Source: Verrucomicrobiia bacterium
Lineage (GTDB): Bacteria > Zixibacteria > MSB-5A5 > DSPP01
DNA: 37,126 nucleotides
Reading direction: 5' to 3'
Assembly: GCA_035574275.1 (NCBI GenBank)
Contig: DATLYY010000029.1
Coordinates: 1-37,126, forward strand
Positions 1 through 6,240 of the stretch are shown here, in pieces; the first letter of the stretch is position 1; every line of letters begins with the position of its first letter. The position numbers were made by a program, and so were the translations under genes. The notes under the pieces are model-generated. The model was not told the DNA's origin and did no database searches. It saw only the letters and a list, made by a program, of their open reading frames with translations.

Positions 1-64
1 TTCCGCTGGGGATGGCGCTCTGCGCCCTGGCCGAAACCGGCGAGCCCCGGGCCGCCGCAAATTT
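1..64. repeat. 64-bp direct repeat, copy 1 (copy 2 at 558-621)
   Basis: Bases 1-64 are identical to 558-621; the match ends where copy 1 reads G at 65 and copy 2 reads T at 622. Copy 2 lies in frame inside the 3' end of the PilM-like gene. Copy 1 sits upstream of the same gene in a different reading phase. A real short duplication is possible, but an exact repeat at the very edge of the sequence that also breaks the frame is typical of a contig-end assembly overlap. Confidence 0.95.
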
Positions 65-634
65 GTGGAGCAAATCGCCGGCCCTTTTTCCAAGAAAGGG
101 GCCGCCGATCTGGCCTTCGGCAATGCGGCCTTTGGACTGGCGGCCGTTTTTTTTGCCTCCGGCCTCCCGCCGGAGGCGGCGACCGCCCTCGTCAACTTGG
201 GGGAGGATTTTGCCACGGTGGCGGTTTTGGACCGGGGGGAATTGACCTGCGTTAACGAGATTCCCTCTCCGCCCGGGTATCTCGATTCCACGGAAGGGGG
301 GGAGCTGGCCGAGACGCGGGAGCTTTTGCGGAAGTCACTTTTGGAGCGGTACGGCATCGAGCTTTCGACCCTTCTGCATCTGTTGGGGTTCCGAGCCACG
401 CAAACCGGAAAAATCGATTCGGTCTATCTGGGGGGGCCGGGGGCGGGCGTCGGCTCCCTTGCCGCCGCGCTGGGAGAGCTGGGAGGGGTACGCGTGGGGC
501 ATCTGACCACGCCGCTGGTTCCATTCCCTTCCGAGGAGCCGCCCGAACGGTGGGCCGTTCCGCTGGGGATGGCGCTCTGCGCCCTGGCCGAAACCGGCGA
601 GCCCCGGGCCGCCGCAAATTTTTTGGCGTACTGA
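65..634 (+). CDS. PilM-like actin-fold protein, C-terminal part (5' partial)
   Basis: This is the C-terminal part of a protein whose true start is not visible; the frame is open back to base 2 through the suspect repeat, and GTG at 65 is only the first usable start codon. The segment ALVNLGEDFATVAVLDRGEL resembles the phosphate-2/adenosine region of PilM-type actin-like ATPases. The later VYLGGPGAGVGSLAAALGEL followed by a short strand resembles their nucleotide-binding Gly-rich loop, and PilM proteins also end with a region like VPLGMALCAL. PilM proteins are cytoplasmic and recruit PilN to the type IV pilus platform. This copy is not next to pilN, pilO or pilQ; it lies 10 bp before rsmD. A more distant ASKHA-fold protein (EutJ or FtsA-like) is the alternative. 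Confidence 0.5.
   Translation: MEQIAGPFSKKGAADLAFGNAAFGLAAVFFASGLPPEAATALVNLGEDFATVAVLDRGELTCVNEIPSPPGYLDSTEGGELAETRELLRKSLLERYGIELSTLLHLLGFRATQTGKIDSVYLGGPGAGVGSLAAALGELGGVRVGHLTTPLVPFPSEEPPERWAVPLGMALCALAETGEPRAAANFLAY
558..621. repeat. 64-bp direct repeat, copy 2
   Basis: Exact match to bases 1-64, here in frame in the C-terminal codons of the PilM-like gene. This copy is presumably the native one because it continues smoothly to the stop codon at 632-634. Confidence 0.95.
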
Positions 635-644
635 TTCCTCCGGC

Positions 645-1199
645 ATGACCCTGCGGATCGGTTCCGGAAAATTCAAGGGAAGAAAACTTTACACCCCCCG
701 GGGAAAAGAGCGATTTTCCTCCGGCCGGACGAAGAAAGCGCTCTTTGATTTTTTGGCCCCGTACCTCGAGGGCGCGGCCGTGCTGGACTTGTTCGCCGGG
801 GCGGGCGGGCTTGGGATCGAGGCGCTCTCGCGGGGGGCCCGCTTCTGCTTTTTTGTGGAAATGGACGCGCAGGCGGTTTCGGTCTTGAGCAATAACCTGG
901 CGGGTTTGTTTTCTTCGGAGCAGTACGAAGTTCGGCGGGAGGATTTTCGCCGCTCGCTGCCGCGCCTTTTTGCCGGTGGAAAAAAGTTCGATTTGGTTCT
1001 GGCCGACCCCCCGTACCGGCAGGATTTTCTGGATGAACTCTCTTCGATCTGGGGAAAGTATCCGGCTTTGCGTCCAGACGGGCTTTTGGCCGTCGAACAT
1101 TCAAAAAAACAGCATTTTGACGCACCGGAAAACCTGGCGCTTATGGAAAACCGGCGGTACGGGGATACGATGATTTCCTACTTCAGGGCACGGGGATGA
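645..1199 (+). CDS. rsmD: 16S rRNA (guanine966-N2)-methyltransferase RsmD
   Basis: RsmD transfers a methyl group from S-adenosylmethionine to the N2 of G966 of 16S rRNA in the assembling 30S subunit. The 184-residue length is normal for the family. The N-terminal MTLRIGSGKFKGRKLYTPRG matches the RsmD opening (RI..G..kGR.l..P.g). The SAM-binding loop VLDLFAGAGGLGIEA is at about residues 46-60, followed by the acidic end of strand 2 (VEMD). The catalytic DPPY, diagnostic of N6-adenine and N2-guanine methyltransferases, is at 121-124. The stop codon overlaps the coaD start in an ATGA, so the two are probably translationally coupled. This rsmD-coaD pairing is very common in bacteria. Confidence 0.95.
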   Translation: MTLRIGSGKFKGRKLYTPRGKERFSSGRTKKALFDFLAPYLEGAAVLDLFAGAGGLGIEALSRGARFCFFVEMDAQAVSVLSNNLAGLFSSEQYEVRREDFRRSLPRLFAGGKKFDLVLADPPYRQDFLDELSSIWGKYPALRPDGLLAVEHSKKQHFDAPENLALMENRRYGDTMISYFRARG

Positions 1200-1678
1200 A
1201 GAAAGCGCTCTATCCCGGCACCTTTGACCCGATAACAAACGGACATCTGGATTTAATCGAGCGGGCGTTGGCGCTGTTTGACGGCCTCCTCGTCGCCGTG
1301 GCGGAAAACCCGCAAAAATCCCCCCTCTTTTCCCTTGCGGAGCGAAGCGAGCTTTTAAAAAATGTCTTGTCCGGTTTTCAAAAAGTGGAGATCATCAGCT
1401 TCGGCGGATTGACGGCGGCTTTGGCGAAGGAAAAGGGGGTCACCGCCATTGTGCGCGGGCTGCGGGCGGTTTCCGATTTTGAGTATGAATTTCAAATCGC
1501 CCTGATGAACCGGCGGCTGGCGCCGAAAGTGGAAACCGTTTTTCTGATGCCGTCGGAGAAATATACCTACTTGAGCTCCACCATCATCAAAAACGTTTTT
1601 TCGCACGGCGGGGATATTTCCGGGATGGTGCCGGAGGCGGTAATGGAAGCCCTTAGGAAAAAATTCGGTCACAAGTAA
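1196..1678 (+). CDS. coaD: Phosphopantetheine adenylyltransferase CoaD
   Basis: CoaD catalyses the fourth step of coenzyme A synthesis, adenylating 4'-phosphopantetheine with ATP to dephospho-CoA, in the cytoplasm. The 160-residue length is typical. The nucleotidyltransferase T/HxGH signature is seen as GTFDPITNGHLDL (residues 8-20), preceded by the family-typical ALYPG. The mid-protein VRGLRAVSDFEYEFQIALMN block and the C-terminal SEKYTYLSSTIIKNV, equivalent to the ISSTxxR region, also match CoaD. The start ATG overlaps the rsmD stop. Nothing looks unusual. Confidence 0.96.
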   Translation: MKKALYPGTFDPITNGHLDLIERALALFDGLLVAVAENPQKSPLFSLAERSELLKNVLSGFQKVEIISFGGLTAALAKEKGVTAIVRGLRAVSDFEYEFQIALMNRRLAPKVETVFLMPSEKYTYLSSTIIKNVFSHGGDISGMVPEAVMEALRKKFGHK

Positions 1679-1690
1679 CGGGGCGGCAAT

Positions 1691-1734
1691 CGGTTAATTT
1701 TCGGCCAAATCGGCGAAAATTCGCCGACAAACCG
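1691..1734 (+). other. Intergenic inverted repeats with two mutually exclusive hairpins
   Basis: Two possible stems share the same bases. AATTTTCG (1696-1703) can pair with CGAAAATT (1714-1721). TCGGCG (1710-1715) can pair with CGCCGA (1722-1727), and this stem can extend by two inner A-T pairs. An outer CGGTT (1691-1695) and AACCG (1730-1734) can close the structure. No run of T follows, so it is not a classical terminator. It could act as an end signal for rsmD-coaD or as a leader element for the lipoyltransferase gene. Confidence 0.5.
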
Positions 1735-1835
1735 TTTCTTCCGGTCAAATCCGACAAAACAAGTCGTTGTCTTACAATTACATACAAAAACGGAGACGGG
1801 CGTTGTTTCCGGCACGGCAGTTGACTTAACAAGAT

Positions 1836-2732
1836 ATGGCCAAAAAGGTGGAAACGGGAAGCGGCGTCTGGCGATTGCTTATAAATCCGCCTTTGAATGG
1901 CTACCTTAATATGGCCCTTGACGAATTGTTGCTGGAAGAAGCCAAAAGAGGGATGCGCCCCCCCACCCTGCGCTTTTATCAATGGGAAGGGGACTGGATT
2001 TCGTACGGCTATTTTCAAACTCCCCGCCGGGCGTTCAACGTCGAGGCCGCCCGCGAAGCGGCGGTTTCCTCCGTGCGCCGGATAACGGGGGGGAGGGCCG
2101 TTTTGCATTCGGAGGATTTGACCTATTCGTTAGCCGCCGGGGATGCCCAGAAAGAGGGTTTGGGGTCGTCCTTAAAAGAAACCTACCGGCAGATCGCCCG
2201 TGCCTTGACCTCCGGTTTTACGCGGCTCGGTTTGCCGGTAGCGTTTTCTTTGCGACAGGAAAGAGCGGCCCCTTCCCCTTCCGCCGGGCTGGCGGCCTGT
2301 TTTTTGACCTTGTCCGACTACGAAATTTCGGCGGATGGAAAAAAATTGGTGGGCAGCGCGCAGCGCCGGGAGGGTTCCGCTTTTTTGCAGCACGGCTCGA
2401 TTCCCTTAACGGCGCGCAACCGGGAACTGGCGGAGCGGGTCCTGGCGCGAAGTGCGGAAGCAGCATCTCCGGGCAACGGCCTTTCAAACTTTCGCTCCCG
2501 ATACGCCACAGTGGAGGAGGCGGCCGGAAGGGAAGTTTCCATCGAAACGCTTACGGCCGCCCTGCAGGAAGGATTTTCCGGCGTTTTTGGCGTCGAATTT
2601 GAAGAGGAGAGGTTATCATCCAGCCAATGGGCGAAGGCGGAAGATCTTGCGGAGAAATATTCATCCAACGCGTGGAATGAAAGAAAGCCCCGGGAAGCCA
2701 AAGCCGGCTTTTCGGCGGCCGTGCCGGAATGA
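1836..2732 (+). CDS. Lipoate/octanoate protein transferase, LipM-like
   Basis: This is a member of the biotin/lipoate A/B ligase family (298 residues), which attaches octanoyl or lipoyl groups to a lysine of lipoyl-domain proteins in the cytoplasm. The N-terminal NMALDELLLEEA, FYQWEGDWISYGYFQ and RRITGGRAVLH (residues 81-91) are conserved family blocks; the GGRAVLH loop binds the acyl group. A cysteine at 155 (AACF) followed by DYEISADGKKLVGSAQRR with Lys169/170 and LQHGSI resembles Bacillus LipM, an octanoyltransferase with a catalytic Cys. LplA ligases also share the GKK-hGSAQ lysine motif. I favour an octanoyltransferase of the LipM type but cannot exclude a ligase. It stands alone after a 157-bp gap; no good ribosome binding site precedes the ATG. 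Confidence 0.8.
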   Translation: MAKKVETGSGVWRLLINPPLNGYLNMALDELLLEEAKRGMRPPTLRFYQWEGDWISYGYFQTPRRAFNVEAAREAAVSSVRRITGGRAVLHSEDLTYSLAAGDAQKEGLGSSLKETYRQIARALTSGFTRLGLPVAFSLRQERAAPSPSAGLAACFLTLSDYEISADGKKLVGSAQRREGSAFLQHGSIPLTARNRELAERVLARSAEAASPGNGLSNFRSRYATVEEAAGREVSIETLTAALQEGFSGVFGVEFEEERLSSSQWAKAEDLAEKYSSNAWNERKPREAKAGFSAAVPE

Positions 2733-2756
2733 GGCCTTTTATGGGAGAAAAAAATC

Positions 2757-2786
2757 TTGACAAGAAAATGACCGATTCCGTATCAT
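2757..2786 (+). promoter_or_regulatory. Sigma70-type promoter of the TonB receptor cluster
   Basis: A perfect -35 hexamer TTGACA (2757-2762) and TATCAT (2781-2786, five of six to TATAAT) are separated by 18 bp. Transcription should start near 2793, leaving a leader of about 78 nt before the ATG at 2871, which has GGGAGG as its ribosome binding site. The same design occurs at 18724-18753. Confidence 0.75.
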
Positions 2787-2870
2787 ACGTCAAATTATGG
2801 ACAGCGGTTGCAGGAAAGTTTGTAGGTAGGAAGGACTTCGTTTCGGTCTCCGTCATTTCGGGAGGTTCGT

Positions 2871-5800
2871 ATGAGTAAATCGGTACGATTTATTTTTGTT
2901 TCGTTCGTTCTGGCCGGTATTTTGTTCGGGGGATTCAGTTCCGCCTTGGCCGCCAACGGCCAGGTGGCCGGGCGGGTTATAGAGAAAAAGACCAAGGAGC
3001 CGATTTTCGGCGCCAGGGTGCGGCTGCTTTTGCCGGACGGAACCTCCGCCAAGATGGGGGCGGTATCCGACGAGAAGGGGAATTTTCTCATTTTGAACGT
3101 GCCGCCGGGGGATTACCAAATCGAAATCAGCTACGGGCCCACATATAGGAAAGAGTTGTTTAAGGATGTGAAGGTCAAGTCCGACGACAAGTTTGAAACG
3201 GGCACGGTAGCTCTGGCGGAGCAGGCGTTCGAGGGAGACACCGTGGTGGTGACCGCCGGGCGAAAAGCCGAGATTCGCAAATACGAAAGCACCAGCAAGG
3301 TAAAGGTGGATGCCGGGGAAATCGAAAAGCTTCCCATCCGCAACGTCACCGAACTTTTGAAGGTGCAGGTCGGCGTGACTGTCAAGGACGGGCAGATTCA
3401 CATCCGGGGCGGGCGGCACGACGAGACCGTGTTCATCATCGACGGGGTGGAGGTGCGCAACATTTTGACGGGCTCTTCCAACCTCGGGGCGGAAAACTCC
3501 TCCAACATGAGCGTGGGGACGAACAGCATTCAGGAGTTTACGCTCATCAAGGGGGGGTTTGACGCCCAGTACGGCAACGCCACCTCCGGCGTGGTTTCCA
3601 TTTCCACCAAGGAGGGCTCCACGGACCGGACCCGCTTCCACGTGGAGTATTTCACCGATCGGTTCGCCTCCCCCACCTTCAGCAAGTACTCCTTCAACTC
3701 CGACCAGGTGCAGTTCAACCTCTCCGGGCCGGAGCCGTTTTTGGGCTGGATTTTCCCCAAGTTTTTAAACTGGAACACGGACGGGAAGGTGGCCTATTTT
3801 GCCTCCGTGGCGATGGACAAGACCGACACGCACCTTTCCTACAACAAACTGGCCTCCCCCTTGACCCGGAAGGATTTCGCCTCCACAAGCATCCTGGGGT
3901 TCGAAATACCGGACCGCAGCCAGAACACCTACAATACCCAGTTGAAATTCACCATCCGCCCCTCCGGTCTTTTGAAGCTGAACGTGGACTGGAAGGGGGA
4001 GTATTTGCGCTACAATTTCGTGGGACGAAATTTGCAATGGAGCTACCGCTATTCCCCCTCCACGGCCCAGGTGGTGAACGACCAGACCAACACCTTCAGC
4101 ATCAGCGCCGAGCACACGCTCTCCAAAAACACCTTTTACCGGGCCTTGATTTCCCACTACGACAAGGTGTACGTGGAGCGCCCGGGGGACCCCTACAACC
4201 CGGCCCACGGGAAAAACCCGGATTTGTTCAATTTTGAAGACCAGAGCGAAAGCTACAATGACATGAACAACAACGACCGCTGGGATGCCGGGGAGCCGTT
4301 CGTGGACGTTTTCCGCGAGGACACCACGGCAATCGGGGGACCGATTTACACCCCGCCCAACCCGGCGACCGGTTTCCCCGGCGACCCGTTCCAGGACTTG
4401 AACGGCAACGGGGTGTACGACGGGCCGGAGCCGTTTTTCGATGTCAACAACAACGGCCGATATGACGCCGACCGGGCGGACATCACCGGCGCGGACACGG
4501 ACATTCCGGAAAAGTTTGTGGACGGGGACGTCATTTTGGGGGAATCGTTCATCGACATGGATAAAAACGGGGTGTACGACCCGGCCATCGACCGCTTCAT
4601 CACCTGCAACTGCCCGGAAAACCAGGATTTGAATTTCAACTCCCAATATGACGGCGCGGGAAGCCCGTACACGGTCGGACTGCCGTACCGGGACTTGAAC
4701 GGCAACGGGGTGTACGACCCCCCCAACGGGGCCGCCATCCGCGAGGACGGGGAGCCCTTCATCGACCGGAACGGCAACGGGGTGTACGACCCGGGGAACA
4801 ACGGCTTTGTGGAGCCGGGCACCTACGTTTCCTCCGCGAACAGCACCCGGTTTCTGCCGGCCTACCAGAAACACGGCGTGGCCCAGACCACGTTCAAGTT
4901 CGATTTGAACTCGCAAGTGGGGACCCATTATCTTTCCTCCGGGCTGCAGCTCGATCTGGCCAAGCTGACGATGAACGACATCCAGGCGGTGCAGGTGCGC
5001 TACGCCGGTATTCCGGACTTTCAGGAATTTCCCGACCGGGGGATCACCCGCGACTCCTACGTGCGCCGGCCCTTGATCGGGGACGTTTACTTCGGCGACC
5101 GTGTGGAATACGGCCAGCTCATCGCCAATTTGTCCTTGCGCTACGATTTCTTTTTCCAGTCCGCGGGCTTGAACAGCGTGCGGGCGGCCGAGATTCTGGG
5201 GGACAAGCAGCCGGACCCGGTGAAAAACAAGCTCTCCCCGCGGATGGGCTTTTCCTACCCCATCAGCGAGCGGGCCAAGCTCTTTTTCAACTACGGCCAT
5301 TACTTCCAACTGCCGAACTTGAACCAGTTCTACCGCCGCTCCAACAACGTCACCACGGGGTTCGGCACGGTGGGGAACTTCAACCTGGACTACACCAAGA
5401 AAATCAAGTACGAATTCGGCAGCGAGATTCTTCTCTCCAGCAACTACCGGGCGGTTTTGACCGGCTTTTACAACGACGATTTCGGGCTCATCAATTCGCT
5501 GGTGAACCGCTACGGCAGCTACAACCGGGAGGAGTACGTCAACACGGACTACGGGCGGACGCGCGGGTTCGAGGCGGAGCTTTCCAAGGTGGGGGGAAGC
5601 TACTTCCAGGGATACCTGGACTACCAGTTCTCCATCGCCCTGGGGAAGAGCTCTTCGGAAATTTCCAACTTCCTGGACCGGCTGGCGGGAAACGAAATCA
5701 ACATCCAGGAGTTCCCGCTGGACTGGGACCAGACCCACCAGATTACGGTGAACTTGAACGTGAACGTCCCGAACGGGGACCATCCCCAGCTTTTCGGGCT

Positions 5801-6215
5801 CCGGATGCCGGACAACTGGAACATGAACTTCATCTGGCAGTACGGCTCCGGTTTTCCCTTCACCCCCAGCAACGTGTATCCCGGGCTGCCGGCGGCCCGC
5901 ACCGATTTATCCCGCCGGAATTCGCTCCGGCTTCCGCCGAACAGCCGGGTGGACGTCCGCTTTCAAAAATCGTTCCGGGTATGGAAGCAGGACTACACCT
6001 TCCAGCTCTGGATAAGCAACTTGTTCGACCGGAAGAACGTGGCCGCCGTTTCCGGCGGAGGTTCCAGCAATACCGGGCGGACCAACACCAACTTGGTTCG
6101 GCTGGACCCGGTGAGCGGGTACTACGTGGCTTTGCCGGGGACGCCGGTGCAGGACGACCCGCGCAACTATGAAACCGGCCGGAACATAAAAATGGGGATT
6201 TCCATTGACTTTTAA
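2871..6215 (+). CDS. TonB-dependent outer membrane receptor with inserted calcium-loop-like repeats
   Basis: The 1114-residue protein has a Sec signal peptide (residues 1-28, cleavage after ALA). A carboxypeptidase-regulatory-like domain follows (about 30-115, GRVIEKKTKEPIFGARVRL). DTVVVTAG (123-130) is a TonB-box-like segment, and a plug domain lies at about 135-240 (IHIRGGRHDETVFIIDGVEV). The beta barrel ends in the aromatic terminal strand GISIDF, as outer membrane barrels do. Such receptors import ligands with energy from TonB, or act as transport pores in Bacteroidetes-like groups. Oddly, residues 464-640 carry seven DxNxNGxYD-type loops, likely facing outside. The gene is first in a cluster and has a strong promoter and ribosome binding site. 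Codon use is strongly biased to C-ending codons, as in highly expressed genes. The ligand cannot be read from the sequence. Confidence 0.9.
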   Translation: MSKSVRFIFVSFVLAGILFGGFSSALAANGQVAGRVIEKKTKEPIFGARVRLLLPDGTSAKMGAVSDEKGNFLILNVPPGDYQIEISYGPTYRKELFKDVKVKSDDKFETGTVALAEQAFEGDTVVVTAGRKAEIRKYESTSKVKVDAGEIEKLPIRNVTELLKVQVGVTVKDGQIHIRGGRHDETVFIIDGVEVRNILTGSSNLGAENSSNMSVGTNSIQEFTLIKGGFDAQYGNATSGVVSISTKEGSTDRTRFHVEYFTDRFASPTFSKYSFNSDQVQFNLSGPEPFLGWIFPKFLNWNTDGKVAYFASVAMDKTDTHLSYNKLASPLTRKDFASTSILGFEIPDRSQNTYNTQLKFTIRPSGLLKLNVDWKGEYLRYNFVGRNLQWSYRYSPSTAQVVNDQTNTFSISAEHTLSKNTFYRALISHYDKVYVERPGDPYNPAHGKNPDLFNFEDQSESYNDMNNNDRWDAGEPFVDVFREDTTAIGGPIYTPPNPATGFPGDPFQDLNGNGVYDGPEPFFDVNNNGRYDADRADITGADTDIPEKFVDGDVILGESFIDMDKNGVYDPAIDRFITCNCPENQDLNFNSQYDGAGSPYTVGLPYRDLNGNGVYDPPNGAAIREDGEPFIDRNGNGVYDPGNNGFVEPGTYVSSANSTRFLPAYQKHGVAQTTFKFDLNSQVGTHYLSSGLQLDLAKLTMNDIQAVQVRYAGIPDFQEFPDRGITRDSYVRRPLIGDVYFGDRVEYGQLIANLSLRYDFFFQSAGLNSVRAAEILGDKQPDPVKNKLSPRMGFSYPISERAKLFFNYGHYFQLPNLNQFYRRSNNVTTGFGTVGNFNLDYTKKIKYEFGSEILLSSNYRAVLTGFYNDDFGLINSLVNRYGSYNREEYVNTDYGRTRGFEAELSKVGGSYFQGYLDYQFSIALGKSSSEISNFLDRLAGNEINIQEFPLDWDQTHQITVNLNVNVPNGDHPQLFGLRMPDNWNMNFIWQYGSGFPFTPSNVYPGLPAARTDLSRRNSLRLPPNSRVDVRFQKSFRVWKQDYTFQLWISNLFDRKNVAAVSGGGSSNTGRTNTNLVRLDPVSGYYVALPGTPVQDDPRNYETGRNIKMGISIDF
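4260..4795 (+). repeat. Seven EF-hand/dockerin-like loop repeats inside the TonB receptor
   Basis: Aspartate-led loops of the form D-x-N-x-N-G-x-Y-D begin at residues 464, 509, 524, 562, 586, 608 and 632 of the receptor. Typical examples are DLNGNGVYD, DVNNNGRYD and DMDKNGVYD, usually followed or preceded by GEPF(I/V)D. Two copies are identical over about 27 bases of DNA (from 4395 and 4692). Similar loops bind calcium in dockerins and thrombospondin type 3 repeats; calcium binding here is inferred. Confidence 0.8.
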
Positions 6216-6240
6216 CGCCGATTTTGCAAGGAGAAGAGGA

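Noticed and set aside
2871-3230. SusC/SusD pair
   Set aside because: The receptor has the carboxypeptidase-like N-terminal domain of SusC-like proteins, but no SusD-type tetratricopeptide lipoprotein follows; the lipoprotein at 10310 has a different fold.
4395-4718. Short DNA repeats as a CRISPR array
   Set aside because: The near-identical 27-base stretches are in frame, code for the DLNGNGVYD loops and are unevenly spaced within a continuous reading frame.
3765-5783. 672-residue open frame on the minus strand
   Set aside because: It lies wholly opposite the TonB receptor gene, its protein is rich in Val/His/Arg repeats typical of the reverse complement of biased codons, and it shows no domain.
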